Positions 1 to 6,319 of a stretch of DNA of 11,191 bases are shown here, piece after piece; positions within the stretch are counted from its first letter, which is position 1; each line of letters begins with the position of its first letter. Source of the DNA: Methylophilaceae bacterium UBA7525 (GTDB lineage: Bacteria > Pseudomonadota > Gammaproteobacteria > Burkholderiales > Methylophilaceae); the NCBI GenBank assembly GCA_002479405.1, contig DLMX01000043.1:3113-14303 (forward strand), read 5' to 3'. The position numbers and the translations under genes are program-made. The notes under the pieces are model-generated. The model was given only the letters and a program-made list of their open reading frames with translations. It did not search any database and was not told the DNA's origin.

Positions 1-380
1 CGGGTGCCGGAAAAATCGAAGCCGATTTCCTCGTAGGCATCCTTGATGTTGACCGTACAGTCATTGAGCACTGTATAGGCCGCCACCATATTCACGTTGG
101 GGGCATTGTTCTCCAGATAGAGGGGTAAAGGCGGGAAGGGAATCTCGACCCCGGTCGTGCCACCCATCGACACGCCCAGACTCTGGTTGCGCATGATCTC
201 GAACTTGAGACTGCGATCATCGGTCACGCTGTAGAGCGTGCCGCCATCGGCATTGGTGATCTCTTTTGCGCCCAGCAGGATGATTTCCATCAGCCGCGCC
301 GTATTCCGTTCGGCGGACAGCGCAACGCCAATCGCGTTGAGCCGGTCGAGCCGGCGCAACAGTTCTTGCTGGTCAGACAT
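1..380 (-). CDS. GAF-domain signalling protein, N-terminal part (cut by window edge)
   Basis: An open frame runs without a stop from an ATG at 378-380 to the left edge, giving 126 complete codons. The visible protein starts MSDQQELLRRLDRLNAIGVA and then looks like a GAF small-molecule-binding domain: the helix LMEIILLGAKEITNADGGTLY lies around residues 30-50 and a SLGVSMGGTTG turn around 67-77. The end FDFSGTR is still inside or just after the GAF fold. GAF domains of this type often precede an HD-GYP cyclic-di-GMP phosphodiesterase or a class III nucleotide cyclase, but the output domain lies outside the window and cannot be read. The gene starts 35 bases after the FHA gene on the same strand, so it is probably the last visible gene of the kinase / phosphatase / FHA operon. 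The ribosome site is weak (GGAA about 10 bases upstream). Confidence 0.8.
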   Translation of the reverse strand, partial: MSDQQELLRRLDRLNAIGVALSAERNTARLMEIILLGAKEITNADGGTLYSVTDDRSLKFEIMRNQSLGVSMGGTTGVEIPFPPLPLYLENNAPNVNMVAAYTVLNDCTVNIKDAYEEIGFDFSGT

Positions 381-415
381 ATGGCAGGATTCCATTTACT
401 CGCAAGCGCAGTCGA

Positions 416-1150
416 TCAGGCAGGCGAGAAGTAGAATTCCATTTTAATGCCGGCGAGTTCCAACACGTCATGATCATTAAGCGGGTGCGCCTGAGCGCCG
501 ACCGGGCTGCCATTCACACTCGGATAGTTCGCGCCTTCCACGTGCGTGATGAAATACCCCTGCGGGCGTTTGGTAATCACCGCCACCTGCACACCGGGCT
601 TGCCCAGTGTCGTCAAGGCTTTCGTCAATACCAGCTCCTTGCCCTGACTGGCGCCATTCAGCACCTGCAACTTGCCAACCGGGCCCTGCGTTGTAGCATC
701 AGCTACCGGCCTGGGAGCCGCATTGACTGCCGGCGATTTCATTGCTGCAGAAGACGCAGATGCAGATGGTGCGACTTCAGCCGGCGCTACTGCCTTCATC
801 GCCGAGGGGCGGATGATCATGGTCTTCTCAAAATCGTCCTGCCCTCCAACATTGGCGGCAGGCGCCTCTCCGACATACTTGAGCTGATACTTGCCCAACT
901 CGATCACATCACCGTTTTGCAGAATGTGCTTGGTAATCAGCTTGCCATTCACCAGTGTGCCGTTGGTGCTGCCAAGATCTTCCAGAAATGCGTCCTTGCC
1001 TATAATGGTAATCGCCGCATGCTCACCGCTCACCGCCAGATTGTCGATATGAATATCGTTGCCGGGACGACGACCTATGGTTATCCGCTCCTTATCCAGC
1101 GCAATATCACCGAGGAAAGCACTATCCAATGAATAAATGAGCTTAGCCAT
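416..1150 (-). CDS. FHA-domain protein with a second, degenerate FHA-like domain
   Basis: This 244-residue protein probably reads phosphothreonine marks in the cytoplasm. Residues 1-95 form a good forkhead-associated domain: IGRRPGNDI (25-33), SGEH (41-44), LGSTNGTLVNG (59-69) and DVIEL (81-85) carry the Arg, Ser, His and Asn-Gly positions that bind phosphothreonine. Residues 96-158 are an Ala/Pro-rich linker containing EKTMIIRP with Thr110. Residues 159-242 resemble a second FHA fold (LTTLGKPGVQVAVI, then SVNGSPVG and HDVLELAG), but the Arg is replaced by Lys and no Ser-x-x-His is present, so this half probably does not bind phosphothreonine. No signal peptide or membrane helix is visible. 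The start is well placed, with AGGTGA about 5 bases upstream, and the gene begins 10 bases after the PP2C phosphatase stop. It is the likely partner of the kinase at 1987-4539. Confidence 0.9.
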   Translation of the reverse strand: MAKLIYSLDSAFLGDIALDKERITIGRRPGNDIHIDNLAVSGEHAAITIIGKDAFLEDLGSTNGTLVNGKLITKHILQNGDVIELGKYQLKYVGEAPAANVGGQDDFEKTMIIRPSAMKAVAPAEVAPSASASSAAMKSPAVNAAPRPVADATTQGPVGKLQVLNGASQGKELVLTKALTTLGKPGVQVAVITKRPQGYFITHVEGANYPSVNGSPVGAQAHPLNDHDVLELAGIKMEFYFSPA

Positions 1151-1160
1151 GTTTCACCTG

Positions 1161-1985
1161 TTATTTCAGCCAATTAAGAAAATTTTCATACCAGCCGTGA
1201 TCCGCCGCGTAAGGCTTGAGCACTCTTGCAAGTATGACTGATATATTATCCTTGCCGCCATTGTCATTCGCCATCTGCACCAGTTGATAGGCAGCCATTT
1301 CAAGATTCGATGACAAACCGGACAGCACCTCATGAATCTCCGAATCCTCGACCAGGTCGGTCAATCCATCCGAACAGAGCAGATAGATATCGCCCACCTC
1401 AACATCGTGCTCGTGCACTTCCAGCTCAACCTCAGGGTCGATACCGACTGCACGAGTGACCAGATTCCTGTTATTTGAAAGCTTCGCCTGCTCCGGTGTG
1501 ATCAGTCCGGAACTGAGCTGTTCCTGCAACAGCGAATGATCTTCGGTCAATTGCTCGAGCCAATCTCCACGCAAACGGTACATGCGCGAGTCCCCAATGT
1601 GACCCACCAGCACCTTGTTATTGGTGAACAGGGCTGCCACCAATGTCGTCCCCATGCCAGCGCACTGCGGCTGCGATTCCGACACACTGAAAATCGAAGC
1701 GTTGGCCTTGGCTGCAGCATCCATCAACAACATGGATTCTGCCTGCATACCGGTCACCGGATCGACCTGTCCCGGATCCAATTGCGCCATCGCCTCCTTG
1801 AGTTCGGCGAGCATGGTCAGGATAGCAATCTCGCTGGCGACCTCTCCTGCCTTGTAACCGCCCATACCATCCGCCAGCACCAGTAGTCCGATCTCGATAT
1901 CACTGGCAATCGCATCTTCATTATGATCCCTGCGCTGACCGACATCGCTAAGCCTTACGACCTCCAGCACCCCCGTCAAATCCAT
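1161..1985 (-). CDS. PP2C-family (Stp1/PppA-like) protein Ser/Thr phosphatase
   Basis: This is a 274-residue metal-dependent phosphatase that should remove phosphate from Ser/Thr on proteins, most likely the targets of the adjacent kinase. All the usual PP2C motifs are visible in order: RRDHNED (18-24), LADGMGGYKAGE (38-48), GMGTTLVAA (110-118), HIGDSRMYRL (129-138), LTEDHS (146-151), TRAVG (177-181), LLCSDGLTD (202-210) and GKDNISVILAR (244-254). The metal-binding acids Asp24, Asp39, Asp206 and Asp246 are present, so it should be active. Length is close to that of stand-alone bacterial PP2C enzymes. There is no membrane segment. Its ATG lies one base after the kinase stop codon, and the AGGTGA ribosome site sits inside the end of the kinase gene, which suggests translational coupling of kinase and phosphatase. 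Confidence 0.95.
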   Translation of the reverse strand: MDLTGVLEVVRLSDVGQRRDHNEDAIASDIEIGLLVLADGMGGYKAGEVASEIAILTMLAELKEAMAQLDPGQVDPVTGMQAESMLLMDAAAKANASIFSVSESQPQCAGMGTTLVAALFTNNKVLVGHIGDSRMYRLRGDWLEQLTEDHSLLQEQLSSGLITPEQAKLSNNRNLVTRAVGIDPEVELEVHEHDVEVGDIYLLCSDGLTDLVEDSEIHEVLSGLSSNLEMAAYQLVQMANDNGGKDNISVILARVLKPYAADHGWYENFLNWLK

Positions 1986-1986
1986 A

Positions 1987-4539
1987 TCAGCTCACCTGCC
2001 GCAGACAATGCCGGATATCGGCAGCGATTTCAGCACCATGCGCATAGCGCTTTTCCATATCCTTTTCCAGCATACGGTCGATCACGTCCGACAGACATTG
2101 CGATATTTCAGGATTCAGCGTACGGATGTTCGCATGCGGCTCATTGGCGATCCTGAACATCAAGGTTGCCATGGAGTCACCGGTAAACGGCAACTGGCCA
2201 CTCGCCAGCTGATAGAACATAACGCCCAGCGAGAACAGATCCGAGCGACCATCCACCTTCTTGCCGGCCAGCTGTTCGGGCGACATGTAACTTGGTGTCC
2301 CCAGCACCATGCCGGTCTTGGTTTTCGATGAGTCCGTAATTCTGGCGATGCCGAAGTCCGTCACCTTGACACTGCCGGTATCCGGCTCATACATGATATT
2401 GGCCGGCTTGATATCACGGTGTACCACATGGTAACCATGGGCATAATCCAAGGCTTCGGCGGTCTTGATGATGATATCGGCCACCTTGTCGATCGGCAGC
2501 AGATTATCAGGCTTGGTATAGGGTGCCAGATCCTTGCCTTTGAGGAACTCCATGGCGATATAGGCCAGGTCGTGCTCCTCGCCTGCATCGTACATGGTGA
2601 CGATATTCGGGTGGTTCAGACGGCCCGCCGTTTCCGCCTCGCGGAAGAATCGTGCTTTCACCTCTTCCAGTTCATCCGGTTCGAACTCCTGCGCCAGCGC
2701 CATGGTCTTGATCGCCACCACGCGCCCTATCTTCGGATCCTTGCCCAGGTAGACGACGCCCATGGCACCCTTGCCCAGCTCCTTTTCCAGCTGATAACGA
2801 CCGAGCATCGGTTTTTCCACCGTACCATCATCCAATATCATGGTACTGGCATTGCTGCGCCCCGCACCACTGCCACCGAGAATGACCGTCTCCGCCATTG
2901 CACGCGAACGTGCCAGCCGCTGTTCCAGATCCTTATACCCGGGGTTGTAGTCTGCCATGTAGGAGAATACCGATTCAGCCTTGTTGAATTGTCGCTTCCG
3001 CTCAAAATCCAGCCCCAGATTGTAGAATGCATCCATCAGGCTGTCGTCCATCGGGCATTTGCGCAAGCGATCGAAGGCCATATCCAGTTGACCCTGGCTT
3101 TGAAGCATGAGCGCAAGGTTGCGATTGCTTTCCGCCGACTCGGCTTCCGATTTGACCTTGCCCTGCTCGGTTACCAGGAAGCGCTTGGTTGTAAGCAACG
3201 CATGGCCGATAACCAGTAGTGCCGTCGGTGCCGTCAATTGCAGCCACATGCCGTTCTGCGTCATCAATACGAAATGACCGGCTATCAAACCAGCCAACAA
3301 TGCAACTGTCAGCATGGCACCCGCACCGGCACTGAGCCGCGGCAACAGCAGTATCAGGTAAAGCGCGATCAGTAGCCAAATGCCGCGCTCTGCCCAGAAT
3401 GCCCAGGGCGGCGACACGAAGAAATCCTCATTGAGAATACTTGCAACCGAATGGGCCAGTGTTTCTATCGGCTTCATACTGGGGGATATCGGCGTCACCT
3501 GGGTATCGCCAACACCGTCGGCTGTAGCACCAATCAGCACGATACGGTCACGATATTTTTCGACCGGAATCTTGCCGCTATAAACATCGTAAAAGGAATC
3601 CACTGGGAAGACCGGGCGACCGTCCGCCTGGCCATAGAAAAAGGTATTCATCTGCAGATAGGGGTCGGTGGCAATATTCAACTTGCTCAGCCTGATACCT
3701 TCACCCAGACGCACTTCGATATCCTGCGTTTGCAGATTGAGATACTTCGCCGCGATCTGCATGGATAAGGAAGGGTAATATTTATCGTAATGCGCAAGAA
3801 TCAGCGGCTCGGAACGGATGGCGCCATCCACATCGGGGTTGGCATTCAGATGACCGATGGCAGCAACACGCTCACCGATCTGCGGAATAGGCGGCAAAGC
3901 CGAGAGTGTCGGGATGGGTAGCAGCCCGGCAGCTTCGGCTCCGACCCGATCCAGCACTTTGCCCAAGCTGTTGCGGCTGACATATTCAGGCAAAGGCTTG
4001 TCCGGGTTGCCCCTCGGCTCACCGACGACAAAAGGCATGGCAACAATCACATTGCCCGCATTGCTGAAACTCTCAGCCAATTTGGCATCGGTATCAAGTT
4101 GGGATTGGGCCTCGGACAGCATTGCGCCAAGCTCAGACAGCATTGCGTCAAACTCGTCGCTTTGCAGTTCCGTATCAGGGATGGCAGAGTTCTGGACGAA
4201 CGCAGAGATCTTGTTGATGTAAGCGAGACCGGGATCGATCTGCGGTTCGACGAAAAAGACCGTATTACCAATCACCTTGGCCTCGGCAGCCGCCAGCATA
4301 TCGTTCATTCCGGCATGTACATTGCGCGACCAGGGCCAACGACCAATATTGGCGATGCTCTGCTCATCGATTGCGATGATGGAGATCAGGTCACCGGCAT
4401 CGCGGCTGCTTGCTCGTACGCCCCAATCGTAAGCGATGCGCTCGAGGCTCTGCAACATGGCACTGCCACCTGCCAGCAGAAACAGCAGCGAAATAACGAG
4501 TCCGGCAAACCAATCGGATTTCCAAAAAGACTTCTTCAA
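1987..4539 (-). CDS. CHASE2-domain transmembrane Ser/Thr protein kinase with TPR linker
   Basis: This 850-residue receptor-like kinase has a signal-anchor helix at 11-30, an extracytoplasmic CHASE2 sensor at about 33-375, three helices at about 387-400, 407-426 and 431-450, two TPR-like helical pairs at about 472-540, a linker, and a C-terminal Hanks-type kinase at 580-850. Kinase motifs are complete: GKGAMG (589-594), VAIK with Lys611, Glu634 in helix C, HRDIKPAN (707-714), DFG (728-730), an activation segment with Thr740 and Thr742, and GTPSYMSPE (747-755). It is an RD kinase and should be active. The ligand of CHASE2 is unknown. The start is TTG at 4537-4539: a stop lies just upstream, the next ATG (Met28) would remove the anchor helix, and GAGGGAG lies 7 bases away. 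It leads an operon with a PP2C phosphatase and an FHA protein. Linker motifs TVIL (551) and TMIL (566) may be phosphorylation sites. Confidence 0.95.
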   Translation of the reverse strand: MKKSFWKSDWFAGLVISLLFLLAGGSAMLQSLERIAYDWGVRASSRDAGDLISIIAIDEQSIANIGRWPWSRNVHAGMNDMLAAAEAKVIGNTVFFVEPQIDPGLAYINKISAFVQNSAIPDTELQSDEFDAMLSELGAMLSEAQSQLDTDAKLAESFSNAGNVIVAMPFVVGEPRGNPDKPLPEYVSRNSLGKVLDRVGAEAAGLLPIPTLSALPPIPQIGERVAAIGHLNANPDVDGAIRSEPLILAHYDKYYPSLSMQIAAKYLNLQTQDIEVRLGEGIRLSKLNIATDPYLQMNTFFYGQADGRPVFPVDSFYDVYSGKIPVEKYRDRIVLIGATADGVGDTQVTPISPSMKPIETLAHSVASILNEDFFVSPPWAFWAERGIWLLIALYLILLLPRLSAGAGAMLTVALLAGLIAGHFVLMTQNGMWLQLTAPTALLVIGHALLTTKRFLVTEQGKVKSEAESAESNRNLALMLQSQGQLDMAFDRLRKCPMDDSLMDAFYNLGLDFERKRQFNKAESVFSYMADYNPGYKDLEQRLARSRAMAETVILGGSGAGRSNASTMILDDGTVEKPMLGRYQLEKELGKGAMGVVYLGKDPKIGRVVAIKTMALAQEFEPDELEEVKARFFREAETAGRLNHPNIVTMYDAGEEHDLAYIAMEFLKGKDLAPYTKPDNLLPIDKVADIIIKTAEALDYAHGYHVVHRDIKPANIMYEPDTGSVKVTDFGIARITDSSKTKTGMVLGTPSYMSPEQLAGKKVDGRSDLFSLGVMFYQLASGQLPFTGDSMATLMFRIANEPHANIRTLNPEISQCLSDVIDRMLEKDMEKRYAHGAEIAADIRHCLRQVS

Positions 4540-4546
4540 CCCTGCT

Positions 4547-4553
4547 CTCCCTC
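4547..4553 (-). promoter_or_regulatory. Ribosome binding site of the kinase gene
   Basis: GAGGGAG on the minus strand lies 7 bases before the TTG at 4537-4539. It supports the TTG as the true start of the CHASE2 kinase, since no ATG or GTG lies between the upstream in-frame stop and this point. Confidence 0.65.
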
Positions 4554-4603
4554 TTTTTATGCGCAGCGGTGATTATTGTTTATCTTTTGAGTCTACAGGA
4601 CTG

Positions 4604-4632
4604 ATATTACACGCGATTTTTTTCAAAAAGAA
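4604..4632 (-). promoter_or_regulatory. Candidate promoter of the kinase operon
   Basis: On the minus strand a TAATAT element (4604-4609) matches a sigma-70 -10 box, with TTCTTT (4627-4632) 17 bases upstream as a weak -35. Transcription would begin about 55-60 bases before the kinase start. This is the AT-rich part of the 162-bp gap between nusB and the kinase, the only substantial gap upstream of the operon. No clear hairpin plus T-run terminator for nusB was seen, so read-through from ribH-nusB is also possible. Confidence 0.3.
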
Positions 4633-4672
4633 GTCATACAGAAAGAATTGTAGGCGAAGTGCAGCACAATAT

Positions 4673-4685
4673 GACAATAATTGTC
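4673..4685. repeat. Short perfect inverted repeat downstream of nusB
   Basis: GACAAT and ATTGTC flank a single central A, a 13-bp palindrome in the nusB-kinase gap. It is AT-rich and lacks a following T-run, so it looks more like a protein-binding site than a terminator. It lies 40-80 bases upstream of the candidate kinase promoter. No regulator family can be assigned. Confidence 0.35.
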
Positions 4686-4701
4686 GCCGCATCACAGACG
4701 G

Positions 4702-5175
4702 CTATCTGCGCTGAGTCACCTCATCTGGCCGGGCTTCGGCCGCCAACTTGTCCAGCACGCCATTGACGTATTTATGCCCATCGATGCCACCGTAGATCTT
4801 CGCCAGTTCGACGCCTTCGTTGATCGCGACACGGTAAGGGATAGTCGGGTCGTAAATCAACTCATAGGCGGACAGGCATAGAATCGCATGCTCGACCGGG
4901 CTTAACTCCGCAACCTGACGATCGACGTACACTGCGATACGGCCTTCCAACTCCTGCATATGCTCAGCCACGCCCTCGATCAACTGACGGAAGAATGCCT
5001 CGTCTGCACGATGGAAATCCACATCATCCGCCATATCGCGGATGATCTTGCGTACTTCGGACTGATTCATCAGCCCCTGATAAATGCCTTTCAGCGCCAG
5101 TTCACGCGACTTGCGGCGGTTCTTTCCCGGCTTGGTCAGCCTGGCCGTTGACGGCTTGTTCTCGGCGGTACTCAT
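4702..5175 (-). CDS. nusB: Transcription antitermination factor NusB
   Basis: This 157-residue protein matches NusB, which binds BoxA of rRNA leader transcripts with NusE (ribosomal protein S10) and supports antitermination of rRNA operons. Recognisable features are the N-terminal basic segment RRKSRELALKGIYQ (21-34), the helical middle, the stretch LSPVEHAILCLSAYEL, and the C-terminal core IPYRVAINEGVELAKIYG followed by YVNGVLDKLA, the strongest signature of the family. It is slightly longer than the E. coli protein because of an N-terminal tail rich in Lys and Ser. Its ATG overlaps the ribH stop codon (ATGA), the classic ribH-nusB pairing, so the two are almost certainly co-translated. The gene ends 162 bases before the kinase operon. 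Confidence 0.97.
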   Translation of the reverse strand: MSTAENKPSTARLTKPGKNRRKSRELALKGIYQGLMNQSEVRKIIRDMADDVDFHRADEAFFRQLIEGVAEHMQELEGRIAVYVDRQVAELSPVEHAILCLSAYELIYDPTIPYRVAINEGVELAKIYGGIDGHKYVNGVLDKLAAEARPDEVTQRR

Positions 5176-5621
5176 AGCGCTCTCAGCAGATTGACCATCT
5201 CGATCGCGACTGCAGCCGCTTCAGCACCCTTGATCGACATGCGCGCCAGCGCCTGATCGTCATCCTCGGTGGTCAGGACGGCATTGGCTACTGGAATGCC
5301 TGTGTTCAGTTGCACTTCCGAGATACCACGTGCCGACTCGTTGGCCACCACTTCAAAGTGATAGGTCTCGCCGCGGATGATGGCGCCCAGCGCAATCAAT
5401 GCATCATATTGCTGGCTATCTGCCATGTGATGCAGCACCAGGGGAGTCTCCAGCGCACCGGGGACTGTGGCTACAGTGATATTCTCGTCGGCAACGCCGA
5501 GCTTGCTCAGTTCGGCTTTGCAGGCCGACAACAAGCCATCACCAATATCACTGTTGAAACGGGACAGCACGATACCGATACGGAGTCCCCTGCCATCTGT
5601 ATTAATTTCTATTTCTCTCAC
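5172..5621 (-). CDS. ribH: 6,7-dimethyl-8-ribityllumazine synthase
   Basis: RibH condenses 5-amino-6-ribitylamino-uracil with 3,4-dihydroxy-2-butanone 4-phosphate to make lumazine, the next-to-last step of riboflavin synthesis. Family motifs are clear: GLRIGIVLSRFN near the start, VPGALETPL, ALGAIIRGETYHFEVVANE with the catalytic His, GIPVANAVLTTE and the C-terminal KGAEAAAVAIEMVNLL. The longest frame begins with TTG at 5651, but GTG at 5619-5621 is preferred here. It has GAGG (5627-5630) 5 bases upstream, while the TTG has no ribosome site. It also gives MREIEINTDG, aligning without a gap to the usual N-terminus (23 residues up to and including SRFN, as in E. coli). The 3' end overlaps nusB by four bases. 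No ribBA or ribE is in the window, and the short leader cannot hold an FMN riboswitch. Confidence 0.95.
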   Translation of the reverse strand: MREIEINTDGRGLRIGIVLSRFNSDIGDGLLSACKAELSKLGVADENITVATVPGALETPLVLHHMADSQQYDALIALGAIIRGETYHFEVVANESARGISEVQLNTGIPVANAVLTTEDDDQALARMSIKGAEAAAVAIEMVNLLRAL

Positions 5622-5678
5622 ACGAACCTCGAACTTGGACACGCGCTGCAAAACAGGCGCGCGGATTGGAAATACAGG

Positions 5679-5684
5679 ATTATA
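5679..5684 (-). promoter_or_regulatory. Probable -10 element for ribH-nusB
   Basis: A perfect TATAAT on the minus strand lies in the 58-bp tag-to-ribH spacer (88 bp if ribH starts at the GTG). No good -35 hexamer is found 16-18 bases upstream (CAGCAA at 17), so the promoter is supported by its -10 only. A start near 5672 would leave about 50 bases of leader before the GTG at 5621, but only about 20 before the upstream TTG. This fits the GTG choice. Confidence 0.45.
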
Positions 5685-5709
5685 AAATAATCAAACGCTT
5701 ATTGCTGCT

Positions 5710-6294
5710 TTAATTGCCGGATGTACGTGCGTACAGGGCGGCTAGCTCGGCATGGCGGTAGCAATCCACCGTATGGTCGTTGACCATGCCGATGGCCTGC
5801 ATCATGGCATAACAGATGGCGGAACCGGCAAACTTGAAACCGCGTCTGGCCAGGTCTTGCGATAAACCGTCGGAGACCGGCGTTTTTGCCGGCACCTCGC
5901 TGTGAGAACGCCAGTGATTGATGATGGGCCGGCCGTCGACAAATCGCCAGAGATAGGCATCAAAACTGCCAAACTCGGACTGCACCTGCAGAAATCGCTG
6001 CGCATTGTTGATGGCAGCAGCGATTTTCAGGCGGTTACGGACGATGCCCGCATCCCCCAGCAAGGCCGCGACCTTGGCATCATCATAAAGTGCGACTTTG
6101 GCCGGATCGAAGCCGTCAAACACCTCGCGATAGCGCGGCCGCTTCTGCAAAATGGTCTGCCAGCTCAACCCTGCTTGCGCGCCTTCCAGAATCAGAAACT
6201 CGAACAGCTTGTGTTCGTCGTGTACCGGCACGCCCCACTCGGCATCGTGATACTCGATATCCAGCGGAATCCTGGGCCAGGCGCAACGCTTCAT
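5710..6294 (-). CDS. tag: DNA-3-methyladenine glycosylase I
   Basis: Tag removes 3-methyladenine from alkylated DNA and starts base-excision repair. The 194-residue protein matches the family along its length: MKRCAWP at the start, YHDAEWGVP (15-23), LFEFLILEGAQAGLSW (30-45), DAGIVRNRLKI (81-91), SDGLSQDLARRGFKFAGS (141-158) and GMVNDHTVDC (169-178). The zinc ligands correspond to Cys4, His16 (part of YHD), His174 and Cys178. The acidic residue Glu37 and Trp45 of the base-binding pocket are present. It should be a functional enzyme, of usual length. It follows the MFS transporter gene by 25 bases on the same strand with a weak ribosome site (GGAT), so it is probably co-transcribed with that gene, although no functional link is apparent. 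It ends shortly before the ribH promoter. Confidence 0.96.
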   Translation of the reverse strand: MKRCAWPRIPLDIEYHDAEWGVPVHDEHKLFEFLILEGAQAGLSWQTILQKRPRYREVFDGFDPAKVALYDDAKVAALLGDAGIVRNRLKIAAAINNAQRFLQVQSEFGSFDAYLWRFVDGRPIINHWRSHSEVPAKTPVSDGLSQDLARRGFKFAGSAICYAMMQAIGMVNDHTVDCYRHAELAALYARTSGN

Positions 6295-6319
6295 GGACTA
6301 TCCGGCAGCCAGCTATCTA

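Noticed and set aside
470..1132. Long plus-strand open frame (220 codons) across the FHA gene
   Set aside because: It is the antisense shadow of a clear FHA gene, rich in Arg, His and Cys, with no domain and no plausible ribosome site.
2419..3219. 266-codon plus-strand frame within the kinase gene
   Set aside because: Antisense to the TPR and kinase regions with convincing motifs; composition is shadow-like and no domain is recognisable.
1..4539. Type VI secretion regulatory locus (PpkA/PppA/Fha)
   Set aside because: Kinase architecture differs (CHASE2 and C-terminal kinase) and no tss gene is in view.
4610..4640. Rho-independent terminator after nusB from the A/T runs
   Set aside because: The T-run and A-run adjoin without a GC stem or a proper loop.
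5622..5709. FMN riboswitch upstream of ribH
   Set aside because: The tag-ribH spacer is far too short for an RFN element and has none of its conserved helices.
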